NCBI RefSeq assembly: GCF_001456115.1 | Contig: NZ_CP013264.1 | Coordinates: 2,994,501 to 3,058,500, forward strand | Origin: Sphingobium baderi | Lineage (GTDB): Bacteria > Pseudomonadota > Alphaproteobacteria > Sphingomonadales > Sphingomonadaceae | Reading direction: 5' to 3' | DNA length: 64,000 nucleotides | Shown: one piece after another, positions 40,936-49,417 of the stretch | Position numbering within the stretch: the stretch's first letter is position 1 | How the letters are laid out: each line of letters opens with the position of its first letter | Position numbers and translations under genes: made by a program | The notes under the pieces: model-generated | The model's database searches: none | Told to the model about the DNA's origin: nothing | The model's input: only the letters and a program-made list of their open reading frames with translations

Positions 40936-42155
40936 GGCGCGCGATAAGCCTTGCCACCATCGCGCTTGCCGTCCCTGCCGCGGCTCATGCCGCATCGCCC
41001 GTCGAAATCCTGATCAGCGATGCCGGGCAGGAGGACGAAACCGGCGCTGTCCTAGTCGATCTGCGCCTGCTCAATGACAGCGGCGATCCGCAGGGCATGG
41101 CCCTTCCGGACCGCATCGAAGCGCAGGTGGAGCAGAGCGGCGTCTCTCGCACCGCCTGGCTGGAGCGCATGGCGACGACGCCTCCAAACCCGATCATTCC
41201 ACCTGGCGGTTTCACGCGCGCGACCTACCGGCTTGCGCGGAGGACCAATCTGTCGCTGGAAGGCGCCGCGATCTCCGTTCCCGCATGGGGCACGCGGCAG
41301 ATCACGCTGGCATTGCGGCCCGCGGACCGAGGGGCGCAAATAGCCACGAACACCTCCGCGCAATCCGGGCCTCCCAACGCGCCGGGGTTGGAAAACAAGG
41401 CTGTGCCGCCTCCCTCGGACCGGTCGGCGGGCAACGCCTTTTTCGCCAACCTGTCGGCCTATGAACCGATCTATGCTGTCTATGGTCCGGGCACCGACAG
41501 CGCCGCACGCATCCAGATCAGCTTCAAATATCAGATTTTCGGAACGAGACGCGCCCAGGGCTTGCCACTTTCCTGGCGCGACGGACTGCATTTTGCCTAT
41601 ACCCAGCGCATGTTCTGGGATCTTGGCGCGGATTCCTCGCCGTTTCGTAACATCGACTATCAGCCGGAACTCTTCTACCTGACCCCTTCAGCTACGTTGA
41701 CACGCGGCATCTCGCTGAGCGCACAGGGCGGCTTTCGCCATGAATCCAACGGTCGCTCCGGTCTCGATTCCCGCAGCCTCAACACGCTCTATGTGGCGCC
41801 GATGGCCGCCTTCCCGCTCGGCGGCGGCTATCGCCTGTCGGTAGCTCCGCGCTTCTCCCTCCTTGTCGGCGACAAATCCGACAATCCCGATATCCGCCGC
41901 TACAGAGGCAATAGCTCGCTCTTCCTGGAAGTCGGGAAAGATGACGGCCTACGCCTTACGACATCCACGCGGTTCAGCGTCTCCAGCGGCAAAGGCGCAC
42001 TCGCCGCCGATTTTTCCTATCCGCTCTCGCGGCTATTGGGCGGGGGACCCGACTTCTATCTCTTCGGCCAGAGCTTCATCGGCTATGGCGAGAATCTGCT
42101 CGACTATGATCGCCATACGACCCGTTTTCGTCTGGGCGTGGCACTGGTGCGTTGA
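40932..42155 (+). CDS. pldA: outer-membrane phospholipase A (OMPLA-like)
   Basis: 407 residues, longer than E. coli PldA (about 290 with signal). Signal peptide about 1-20 (PAAAHA). Residues 20-150 are an extra N-terminal beta-rich domain; the barrel starts near FFANLSAYEPIYAVYGP. The active-site segment FRHESNGRSGLDSRSLN gives His270 and Ser272, with Asn in SRSLN as the third member of the OMPLA triad. It hydrolyses phospholipids that reach the outer leaflet. Coupled to ackA by a 4-base overlap, an unusual operon partner. Confidence 0.87.
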   Translation: MRRAISLATIALAVPAAAHAASPVEILISDAGQEDETGAVLVDLRLLNDSGDPQGMALPDRIEAQVEQSGVSRTAWLERMATTPPNPIIPPGGFTRATYRLARRTNLSLEGAAISVPAWGTRQITLALRPADRGAQIATNTSAQSGPPNAPGLENKAVPPPSDRSAGNAFFANLSAYEPIYAVYGPGTDSAARIQISFKYQIFGTRRAQGLPLSWRDGLHFAYTQRMFWDLGADSSPFRNIDYQPELFYLTPSATLTRGISLSAQGGFRHESNGRSGLDSRSLNTLYVAPMAAFPLGGGYRLSVAPRFSLLVGDKSDNPDIRRYRGNSSLFLEVGKDDGLRLTTSTRFSVSSGKGALAADFSYPLSRLLGGGPDFYLFGQSFIGYGENLLDYDRHTTRFRLGVALVR

Positions 42156-42295
42156 AACCCGCCTTCATGCACATCACGCACTTGAGCGACGCCTCCTGCG
42201 ACATCAGCGCTTCCTGCTCGACTTGAGGTTGCACTCTGGCAATAGTCGACACGCTCACAGCAAAAGTTCCGAGTCACCAAGAAGGAGCCCTTCAC

Positions 42296-42868
42296 ATGCC
42301 GTCACAATCGAGGCGCTATTCCAGCCCCTATGGTATGGCCGACCCGGCATTGGAGACCAGTTGGGGCTGGGTCCTGGCTTATGGGCTGCTCGTGATCCTG
42401 ATCGGCGTTTTTGCGCTCCTCAACCCAATCGCGACGGGCTTCGCGACAGGTGTTTTCCTTGCCGTGGCGCTCCTCATATACGGAATACTGGCTATCGCGG
42501 CCGGGTTGTCCTCGCTCTCCCGGCGCGCACGCTGGATCGAGATCCTCCTCGGCGTGCTGAGCCTCGTCGCGGCCGCCATCACTTTCTTCAATCCCTTCGC
42601 CGGGGCCTTGACGCTCGTCGCGCTGATCGGCGCCTGGTTGCTCATCATCGGCGTTTTCGAAATCGTCGGCGCATTCCAGTCTGCGCATGACCGGGGCTGG
42701 CGCCTGCTACTCGGCGTTCTCGACACTGTTCTGGGCGGTCTCCTCCTGTTCAGCGATCCCGCGACCGGACTTGCCTTCCTGGCATTGGCGGTCGGCCTGA
42801 GCTTCCTGCTGCGAGGAACCTTCCTCATCATCCTCGCCATGGGTCTGCGCCGCATCGGTAAGCTATAG
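42296..42868 (+). CDS. HdeD-family membrane protein (DUF308)
   Basis: 190 residues with six hydrophobic segments in three pairs, each with the HdeD pattern (ETSWGWVLAYGLLVILIGVFALLNP, then ARWIEILLGVLSLVAAAITFFNP and RGWRLLLGVLDTVLGGLLLFSDP). HdeD is an acid-resistance-associated inner-membrane protein in E. coli; function here is not defined. AAGGAG precedes the ATG by 8 bases. It lies 140 bases after pldA, in a gap without other features. Confidence 0.87.
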   Translation: MPSQSRRYSSPYGMADPALETSWGWVLAYGLLVILIGVFALLNPIATGFATGVFLAVALLIYGILAIAAGLSSLSRRARWIEILLGVLSLVAAAITFFNPFAGALTLVALIGAWLLIIGVFEIVGAFQSAHDRGWRLLLGVLDTVLGGLLLFSDPATGLAFLALAVGLSFLLRGTFLIILAMGLRRIGKL

Positions 42869-42918
42869 ACTTAGTGCGGCAAGGGTGCCCTGCCCCGAAC
42901 AACAAAGGAAACGCCAGG

Positions 42919-43329
42919 ATGATCGGAGGATACAAACCGCTTTCGGTCTTGCTCATCCTGGCGGCAACGGTCGGAAATGCTCCGGCATCGAGCATTTCCG
43001 GGACTATCTGGCGCAACCCTGCAAACAGTGTGCATATCCGCGCGCAACCGTGCGACGACAGGATGTGCGGTGTCGTCGTCTGGGCTAACGACAAGGCGAA
43101 AGCCGATGCGCGCAAGGGCAGCCCGGATCCTCTGGTGGGCGCACAGCTGTTTCGTGATTTCGAGCAGGAGCAGCCCGGCGTGTGGCGCGGCCGCGTTTTC
43201 GTGCCCGATATCGGCCGGACCTTCACCGGGCGCGTCACGGTACTCGACAGCAACAGGCTCGAGGCGAACGGCTGCCTCGTCGGGCGCATCGGGTGCCGGT
43301 CGCAGATCTGGACGCGCGTCGAGAAGTAG
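42919..43329 (+). CDS. DUF2147 exported protein
   Basis: 136 residues, signal peptide about 1-24 (ending APASS). The mature part, with ISGTIWRNPANSVHIRAQPC, CGVVVWANDK and FTGRVTVLDSNRLEANGCLVGRIGCRSQIWTRV, is the DUF2147 domain common in Proteobacteria, a small lipocalin-like periplasmic protein of unknown function. AAGGAAA lies 9 bases upstream of the ATG. CTATAGACTTAGTG just before it (42863-42876) weakly recalls the shared element at 36304. Confidence 0.86.
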   Translation: MIGGYKPLSVLLILAATVGNAPASSISGTIWRNPANSVHIRAQPCDDRMCGVVVWANDKAKADARKGSPDPLVGAQLFRDFEQEQPGVWRGRVFVPDIGRTFTGRVTVLDSNRLEANGCLVGRIGCRSQIWTRVEK

Positions 43330-43410
43330 ACGCATGGATTGACAGGCTGAAAGACACCTCTCCCATCCGGCTCGCTGACCCTGCGCAAATGCGATAACGC
43401 CGAAGGCGAA

Positions 43411-43995
43411 ATGACCGCGTGCCTGATTCTCTTCCTGATCGTCCTTGGTATCAACCTGTTGCCCGCGTTCGGTCCCCCGACATGGTCGATCATCGTTCTC
43501 TATGGCCTGACGACCGATCTGCCTGTCGCCTTGATCGTGTTCATTGGCGCGCTCGCGGCCGCTCTTGGACGTTTGCTGCTTGCCTGGGGCTTTCGATTTC
43601 TCAAGGACTATTTGCCCGCGAAACAAAAGCGCAACCTCGAAGCAGCGAAAAAAGTCGTCGAGGACCGACCGAAAAGCGCGATTTTCGGGCTCGCGTTGTT
43701 CGCGCTCTCTCCGCTTCCCTCGGCGCAACTGTTCGAAGCGGCCGGCCTTGCGGGTATCAGGCTGGGGAAGTTCACAGCAGCGTTTTTCGTCGGGCGTCTC
43801 GTCTCCTATTCGATCTATGCCGCGACAGCAGGCGTGATCCGCAAATCGAGCCTGGGTGACGTCTTTACCGAGCGCCTCACCAGTCCGTGGGGCATCGCGA
43901 TGCAGATCGGCATGATCATCCTGCTTGCTGCGCTCGCCCAGATCGACTGGAGCAGATTTCTGCGCTCCGACAACGATCCGCGCTCAAGCGCATGA
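43411..43995 (+). CDS. VTT/DedA-like inner-membrane protein
   Basis: 194 residues with about five hydrophobic segments, including LFLIVLGINLLPAFGPPTWSIIVLYG and FGLALFALSPLPSAQLFEAAGLAGI. The re-entrant Pro motif and GLAGIRLGKFTAAFFVGRLVSY are typical of VTT (SNARE-associated) domains, some of which act in phospholipid translocation. GAAGG lies before the ATG. It is the last gene of this plus-strand series; an 84-base gap without a clear terminator follows before the convergent phospholipase-D gene. Confidence 0.75.
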   Translation: MTACLILFLIVLGINLLPAFGPPTWSIIVLYGLTTDLPVALIVFIGALAAALGRLLLAWGFRFLKDYLPAKQKRNLEAAKKVVEDRPKSAIFGLALFALSPLPSAQLFEAAGLAGIRLGKFTAAFFVGRLVSYSIYAATAGVIRKSSLGDVFTERLTSPWGIAMQIGMIILLAALAQIDWSRFLRSDNDPRSSA

Positions 43996-44079
43996 TCTCA
44001 AGGAAACAGGTCCCCGTCGCAGACGGTCCATTCGTCGGCAACACGCAAAATTGAAGACGGCGCCGAAAGCCTGCTTGGG

Positions 44080-45630
44080 TCAAAGCTGCGATTCCAGCGG
44101 CAGAAGGCCAATGGCCTGTGCGGTTAGTCTGCGCCAGAACGAGGCTTCCGGTTCCCGGTCGTATCGGACGGGCACGCCGTTCCGGCTCCCGGCCCATGCC
44201 ACGTCGCCATCCGACGTCAGACAGACCTCATAGCTGCGGGAGGGCGCGGTATCGCGCTGCCAGATGGCAGCCATCTTCCGGGCCAGGGCCTCGGACTCGA
44301 AGAGGACGCCCATTTCCGTGTTGAGGGAAGCCGAACGAGGATCCAGGTTCATCGAGCCGATGAACCCCATATGCCCGTCGGCAGTGAAAGCCTTGGTGTG
44401 CAGGCTTGCCCGGCTCGATCCTCGCAGGGAAAAGTCCCGCTCCTGATGCTCGGGGCGCAATTCCCAGAGCTTGATCCCTGCCTCGAGCAGCGGAACACGG
44501 TAGCGCGCATAACCGCCATGGACCGCGGCGACATCGGTTGCCGCAAGAGAATTGGTCAGGACCGAGACCGAAACCCCCTTTGCCGCAATCGCGGCGAGCG
44601 CCGCCGTGCCTTCCTCGCCGGGGATGAAATAGGGCGAAGTGATTTCAAGCCTTTCCCGCGCCGCATCGAAGACCGGCAGCAGGTCGTGCATCAGCCAGTT
44701 CTTGCCCTCCTTGCCCAGCACCTTGCGCGGCGGATCGGCGATCACGCGGGCGGCGCGAGTCCAGTCGGGCCGCGTGGTCTCGGGATCGAGAAGCGAGAGC
44801 CGTTTGGCGATGCGCTCCAGATAGGGGCGCGCGGCAGCCTCATTGGCAGCGTTGCTCAATTCGGCGGCGATCCGCGTCAGCGCCGCGCCAGGATCTTTCA
44901 AGGGCGAAAGCCTATCGACCGGCAACGCCAGGCCGCTGTTCCAGTAATCGTCGAAGATCTTCTCCGTCTGGGCGACGGCTGGCCCCATCACCAGCACGTC
45001 CATGTCGCGGAAATTGGTTTGCGTCGCGGCATCGAAATAGGCGTCGCCGATATTGCGCCCGCCAAGGATGGCAACGCGGCCATCAGCGATCCAGGCCTTG
45101 TTGTGCATGCGCCGGGTCACGCTGAAGGCGCGCAGCATCATTTCGATGCCGCGCCGCAAGCCGCCCTGCCGCGCCCGGGTCGGGTTGAAGATACGGATCT
45201 CGATATGCGGATGATGCGCCATGGCGATCATCGCATCAGATGTATGGCTGGTGCCGATGTCGTCGATCAGGATCCGCACCCTGACGCCGCGATCGGCCGC
45301 GGACAGGGCCTCGGCCAGAAGAAGGCGGCCGGTCAGATCGTCGTGCCAGATGTAATACATCAGATCGAGCGAGCGCTCGACCTTGCGCGCCGACAATCCA
45401 CGTGCCGCGAAGGCGTCGAGATTCTCGTCCAGCAAAAGCAGGCCGCTCTCACCGGGGTGCGCATCCGTCGTGGCGCCGATACGCTGATCGAGCGGCGTCC
45501 GGCCGCGTTCGATCGACAGTGCGTAGGAAGGCTCCCCCTGCGCGCGACTGGCGAACAGGCCGTAGACCCAAGTCGCGAGCATCGACGCCGCGACGAAGCC
45601 CAGGCAGGCAAGGATGACGATCCGGATCAG
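44080..45630 (-). CDS. phospholipase D / cardiolipin-synthase-like protein
   Basis: About 516 residues. Two HKD motifs are intact: HNKAWIADGRVAILGGRNIGD and HTKAFTADGHMGFIGSMNLDP. A single membrane anchor (IRIVILACLGFVAASML) is at the N-terminus. Such enzymes transfer or cleave phosphatidyl groups. The start is uncertain. The frame has no ATG before the anchor, and the best candidate is a CTG at 45630 that overlaps the universal-stress-protein stop (CTGA), preceded by AGGCGGA. Context with pldA, VTT and LptB points to envelope lipid remodelling. Confidence 0.85.
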   Translation of the reverse strand: MIRIVILACLGFVAASMLATWVYGLFASRAQGEPSYALSIERGRTPLDQRIGATTDAHPGESGLLLLDENLDAFAARGLSARKVERSLDLMYYIWHDDLTGRLLLAEALSAADRGVRVRILIDDIGTSHTSDAMIAMAHHPHIEIRIFNPTRARQGGLRRGIEMMLRAFSVTRRMHNKAWIADGRVAILGGRNIGDAYFDAATQTNFRDMDVLVMGPAVAQTEKIFDDYWNSGLALPVDRLSPLKDPGAALTRIAAELSNAANEAAARPYLERIAKRLSLLDPETTRPDWTRAARVIADPPRKVLGKEGKNWLMHDLLPVFDAARERLEITSPYFIPGEEGTAALAAIAAKGVSVSVLTNSLAATDVAAVHGGYARYRVPLLEAGIKLWELRPEHQERDFSLRGSSRASLHTKAFTADGHMGFIGSMNLDPRSASLNTEMGVLFESEALARKMAAIWQRDTAPSRSYEVCLTSDGDVAWAGSRNGVPVRYDREPEASFWRRLTAQAIGLLPLESQL

Positions 45631-46484
45631 ACGGCAGCATCCGCCTGCGGCTGCTGGCGCACGAGCAGGACATCGCAATCGAGACGGCTGAGCAGCGCCC
45701 GCGCCGTGCTGCCGAGCACCGCCACCGTCAGGGCCGATCGACCGTGCGTTCCGATCACGGCCAGGTCGGTTTCGCTCAGCTTCACATGATTGCGGACAAC
45801 CTCGCAAACCTCGCCATAGTCGACATTGATATCCAGCCTGTCGCGTGCGTCGGCGGGCAGATCGGTCCTGTCCAGAAAGGCATCCAGATCATAGGCTATC
45901 CTGGCCTGCAGCGCAGCTGCCGGCCCTTCCCGGCCCCGAAGTGCCTCCAGCGGCACGTGATAGGCGTGAACGAGAGTGATCTCGGCAGCGGGGAATGCGG
46001 CCATGGCCGTGCGAAGCGCCTGGGCCGAGCAGCCGGAGAAATCGGTTGCGACCAAGACCCGGCGATAGTGGTGCTGGGTCTTTTCCTTCACGATAAGCAC
46101 CGGCGCATGAGCATGGCGTATCATGCGCTCCACGGTCGTGCCGATCAGGAAATCCCCGATATCGTCATGGCGCGAGATGCCGGTCACGATGAGATCCGCC
46201 CCGCATGCGGTTGACGCTTCCAGCACCGCCTGCGAGACGGCGCCGGTGGCGAGGCGTGTCTCGACCGGAATATCCGGGTCCGCCACCTCCGCCCGCAAGC
46301 GGGCATGAAGGCGACTCTCGGCGGCCTGCAGTCCGTCGAGCATGTCTGCGGGATCGGGATCCCTCTGAACGTGGAGAAGAACCAGATGTGCGCGCCACTC
46401 GCTCGCCAGCTGTATCGCGCGGTCGCGGGCTCGGTCGCAGCGACCGCTAAAATCGGTTGGAAACAGAATCGTTCGCGGGGTCAT
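45627..46484 (-). CDS. tandem universal stress protein (UspA family)
   Basis: 285 residues made of two Usp domains. Domain 1 starts RTILFPTDFSGRCDRARDRA and domain 2 RRVLVATDFSGCSAQALRTA; the second ends VIGTHGRSALTVAVLGSTARALL, the ATP-binding G-2x-G-9x-G(S/T) pattern. The cytoplasmic protein probably senses energy or stress state. The start at 46484 (MTPRTILFPTDF) matches the family; the frame stays open 12 codons further. It is upstream of and overlaps the phospholipase-D gene. Confidence 0.9.
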   Translation of the reverse strand: MTPRTILFPTDFSGRCDRARDRAIQLASEWRAHLVLLHVQRDPDPADMLDGLQAAESRLHARLRAEVADPDIPVETRLATGAVSQAVLEASTACGADLIVTGISRHDDIGDFLIGTTVERMIRHAHAPVLIVKEKTQHHYRRVLVATDFSGCSAQALRTAMAAFPAAEITLVHAYHVPLEALRGREGPAAALQARIAYDLDAFLDRTDLPADARDRLDINVDYGEVCEVVRNHVKLSETDLAVIGTHGRSALTVAVLGSTARALLSRLDCDVLLVRQQPQADAAV

Positions 46485-46623
46485 ATCGACGCAACATATC
46501 AGCAGTGGTCCGCCAACCAAGGAACGTGTCGCCGTGTATTTGCAGGACGGACAGAAATGTTCTTCGGCAAGGATTCGCTGGCCGTCGCGAAGCAGACCGA
46601 TATTATGGCCTGATCAGAAGAGG
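46485..46623. other. divergent promoter gap between usp and L,D-transpeptidase
   Basis: 139 bases between two divergent genes. It must hold both promoters, but no box or palindrome stands out and no ribosome-binding site is clear for usp. Confidence 0.3.
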
Positions 46624-47706
46624 ATGGATAAAATCACAACACCAGACATCATATTGCGAACCCCGACGCTCACTGCCGTGGCAACGGCCGGCGCATCCCA
46701 CGCACCATCGACACGCTTCTCGCGCCGAACGCTTCTTGCCGGCACCATGACTGCCGCGCTCTGCCTGACCGCCGCTCCGATCCGCGCTATGGCGCTTGAT
46801 CCAGGATCGATCGCGGCGAGCGTGGAAGCGTTACGGCCAGGAGAGTTCCTGTGGGCGCCCGAAGCGGCTCCCGATGGTCCGGTGGTCATCATCGTCAGCC
46901 TCGCCAGGCAGCGGGCCTATGTCTATCGCAACGGCGTCCTGATCGGCATCTCGACCGTTTCCACCGGCGCAGCCGGCCACGAAACGCCGACCGGGGTTTT
47001 CACCATCCTCCAAAAGAAAGTCGCGCACAGATCGAACCTCTACAATGACGCGCCGATGCCCTACATGCAGCGCCTCACCTGGGACGGGATTGCCATGCAC
47101 GCCGGCAATCTTCCGGGCTATCCCGCCTCGCACGGATGCATCCGGTTTCCCCTGACGTTCGCCGAGCACCTCTATGATGTCACGCAGCTTGGCCTGACGG
47201 TCATCATCACGCAGGCAAGCGAGATTCCGCGCTTTGCCCCAGCTCCCCGTATCCTGCAGGATACGGCCCGGCGCTCGTCGTTCGGGAATGCCTTTTTGAC
47301 GGTCTGGCAGCCAGAGAAAGCACTCACAGGGCCGATCTCCATAATCGTCAGCGCGGCGGACCAGCGCGCCGTGGTGTTGCGAAACGGCATCGAAATCGGT
47401 TCGGCGCCTGTCGCCATCCGCGGCAAGATCTCCGGCCTTCAGGCCTTCAACCTCGCCTCCATCGACGAACACGGGACGCATTGGATGTTCCTCCCTGTAT
47501 TTGGCGGTGCACAGACGGGGGAAGTCTCGCGGCAGGACCGGGAGCGGCTAATCCTTCCCGAGGACTTCAGACGGGGCCTGCTGTCGGTGCTCAAACCGGG
47601 AAGCACGCTGATCGTCACGGCCGATACCCTCGAAAGCGGGAGTACAGGCACATCCCTGACCGTGCTCACGGGCGAGGATGCCCAAGCGGATACAAACGAA
47701 CGATGA
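46624..47706 (+). CDS. Tat-exported L,D-transpeptidase with internal duplication
   Basis: 360 residues. The N-terminal twin-arginine motif TRFSRRTLLAG and hydrophobic core (about 28-56) indicate Tat export. The YkuD catalytic domain (about 85-200) contains HAGNLPGYPASHGCIRFP with nucleophile Cys172, which cross-links peptidoglycan via diaminopimelate. The segment at about 236-264 (GPISIIVSAADQRAVVLRNG) closely repeats residues 85-113 (GPVVIIVSLARQRAYVYRNG) but no second catalytic Cys follows. AAGAGG precedes the ATG. No clear operon partner downstream. Confidence 0.88.
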   Translation: MDKITTPDIILRTPTLTAVATAGASHAPSTRFSRRTLLAGTMTAALCLTAAPIRAMALDPGSIAASVEALRPGEFLWAPEAAPDGPVVIIVSLARQRAYVYRNGVLIGISTVSTGAAGHETPTGVFTILQKKVAHRSNLYNDAPMPYMQRLTWDGIAMHAGNLPGYPASHGCIRFPLTFAEHLYDVTQLGLTVIITQASEIPRFAPAPRILQDTARRSSFGNAFLTVWQPEKALTGPISIIVSAADQRAVVLRNGIEIGSAPVAIRGKISGLQAFNLASIDEHGTHWMFLPVFGGAQTGEVSRQDRERLILPEDFRRGLLSVLKPGSTLIVTADTLESGSTGTSLTVLTGEDAQADTNER

Positions 47707-47827
47707 CGTTGCGCAATCCCGACTTCGCGTCCATCGCAGCGTCTTACCGCCTGATTCCAAACAGCCCCCTGCCATAATTGCGAAGACCGGCCTAATTACG
47801 ACATACTCACCAGAGGATTTGACTTCG

Positions 47828-48478
47828 ATGTCCCGATCATTGCGCGTTCCAGTTTCCCTTGCCGCCGCCATCCTGCTGGGGCTGTCCTCGGCGGCTCCGT
47901 CACTGGCTGAAACCGCGCCCGCTGCGCCGCCTTCGGCCGACGCCACGGCAATCGCGGTACCCGACGGATTTGAGTTGGCGCCGGACGGCACAACTCTTGT
48001 CCACGTGGCCAGCGGCCTGCGCTTCCCGGAGGAATTCGAGGGCTTTACCCGCCTCAGGGAACGGGCATTCGATCCGGGCGGCGAGTATATCGCCATCGGC
48101 TACGACCGGCCACTCGGCACCGGCGACGATCGCATCGTGGTGCGGATGGCGGTGGTCCATATCGACCAGATGTCGCCACGCGACCACTATATGATCATGC
48201 GTCAGGCTACGATGTCCCATTTTGCCGCGCCGACCATCGTGTCGGAAGGACCGGCGACGATCCCAACCAATCGCCGCCTCAAGGCCTATCGCGGAACTTT
48301 CACCGGCTATCGCGACGGCAAACCATGGCGTTCCAGCCTGACGACAGTCGACTATGGCTATTGGAGCGGACGCATGACGGCCGCCTATCCCGAAAGCGAA
48401 GCTGCCGAAGCTGAGAAATATCTTGGCGTGCTGCTGGCGGAAATCCGCGCGCAGCGCCCAAAGGCGCCGAAACGGTAG
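47828..48478 (+). CDS. exported protein of unknown function
   Basis: 216 residues with a signal peptide (about 1-28, ending PSLA) and an Ala/Pro linker. The mature part is mixed alpha/beta with FELAPDGTTLVHVASGLRFP, FDPGGEYIAIGYDRP and YRGTFTGYRDGKPWRSSLTTVDYGYW. It ends in a Lys/Arg-rich tail. No family is recognised. GAGGA lies 13 bases before the ATG. It is 122 bases after the transpeptidase and may be cotranscribed with it. Confidence 0.75.
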   Translation: MSRSLRVPVSLAAAILLGLSSAAPSLAETAPAAPPSADATAIAVPDGFELAPDGTTLVHVASGLRFPEEFEGFTRLRERAFDPGGEYIAIGYDRPLGTGDDRIVVRMAVVHIDQMSPRDHYMIMRQATMSHFAAPTIVSEGPATIPTNRRLKAYRGTFTGYRDGKPWRSSLTTVDYGYWSGRMTAAYPESEAAEAEKYLGVLLAEIRAQRPKAPKR

Positions 48479-48506
48479 ACTGGGGACGATGCCCGCGCGA
48501 AACCGC

Positions 48507-48689
48507 TCACTTTGACGGAGCAAGCAGCGAGAGGAGGCGCCGCCAATCTTGTTCGATCATCCGCCAGCGAAAAACGGCAAGCATGTGGGTCAGCAATCGG
48601 GAAAGATAATTCCTTTCCCGTGATCGGGCTACGATTTCGTGGACCTCCCTTTCGGTCCACGGCTTCCATTGTCCAGCGACGGCGATCAT
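48507..48689 (-). CDS. possible 60-residue helical protein
   Basis: 60 residues with a plausible protein composition: WKPWTEREVHEIVARSRERN then a Trp/Arg/Leu-rich amphipathic stretch. No ribosome-binding site is evident and no family is recognised. It is convergent with the exported-protein gene at 47828-48478. Retained only because composition and codon use look coding. Confidence 0.3.
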   Translation of the reverse strand: MIAVAGQWKPWTEREVHEIVARSRERNYLSRLLTHMLAVFRWRMIEQDWRRLLSLLAPSK

Positions 48690-49358
48690 GTTCGAGCGGA
48701 AGGCCGTATCACTTCATCTCGCAATATACGCTCGGTTTCCGTTATCCGAATGGGGATTGCCGCAGTTATTGAGCGACGCAGTGCAAGTTATCCTTGCCCA
48801 GTTCGGCTCCCGTTCCGCTATTTCCTGGGCTGGAAGCTGATGCGGCTTGTAAGCCCCTCTAACGCGCCTCTCACTCATACGCGACGTTCCGCAGCGATCA
48901 AAGCGGCCTGATAGGCCGCATCCTCACCCATAATCGCACGCGCTGTCGCGATTAGTTCAGGACTCGCATTACGTGGACGACCCGTATCGAACGGGGGGCT
49001 GGATCATATTCGATCGCGAGTTACGTAATTTTTGCAGTCTCTTCACCCCGAAGTTTCGCAAGAAGACGGATTCCGAAATCGATCCCCGCGGTCATGCGAA
49101 GGCCAAAGCTGTGAACATAGCCGTCATGCACGTCGAAACCATATTGGAGGCAGCCGTCGAACCGGATGATCTGGAATTGGCGCTGCCTCTCATGAGCCGC
49201 CTGCAGGAGGCCATGATCACATGAACTAGGCCGGGTCTCTCCAATCTCTATGGATTCAAGCGTGACGGCCCCTTCACCGAGTGCCGATTTCAGCGTGGTG
49301 CGACAAATGTAGACCGATTCAAGTAGGGATTGCTGAGCTATGCCGGCTACCAATCATC
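48690..49358. other. gene-poor stretch with a possible gene remnant
   Basis: About 670 bases with no supportable complete gene. It is less GC-rich than its surroundings. On the minus strand, 48875-49003 is open and reads like protein (GRPRNASPELIATARAIMGE and on to AALIAAERRV) but has no start codon, suggesting decay. It separates the envelope genes from the metal region and is a plausible old junction. Confidence 0.4.
48875..49003 (-). pseudogene. start-less C-terminal gene remnant
   Basis: A 42-codon open stretch ending in TGA encodes PFDTGRPRNASPELIATARA and a following Ala/Glu-rich helix. The frame is closed upstream by a stop at 49004-49006 with no ATG, GTG or TTG at its beginning. Family unknown. 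Confidence 0.25.
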
Positions 49359-49375
49359 GTCAGGGTTTCGTCAGG
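49359..49375. promoter_or_regulatory. tandem GTCAGG box 1 (VIT promoter)
   Basis: GTCAGG-GTTTC-GTCAGG: two direct repeats with an 11-base period, ending 42 bases before the VIT start codon. Same architecture as boxes 2 and 3. OmpR-family regulators bind tandem repeats of about 10-11 bases. Confidence 0.65.
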
Positions 49376-49417
49376 AAAGACTGTTGAACTTTTTCACGGC
49401 ATTTTACGAAGGACACC

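Noticed and set aside
48973..49224. 83-codon open frame on the plus strand starting with GTG
   Set aside because: The second half looks somewhat coding (VNIAVMHVETILEA), but there is no ribosome-binding site and it competes with a remnant on the other strand; kept out of the gene list.
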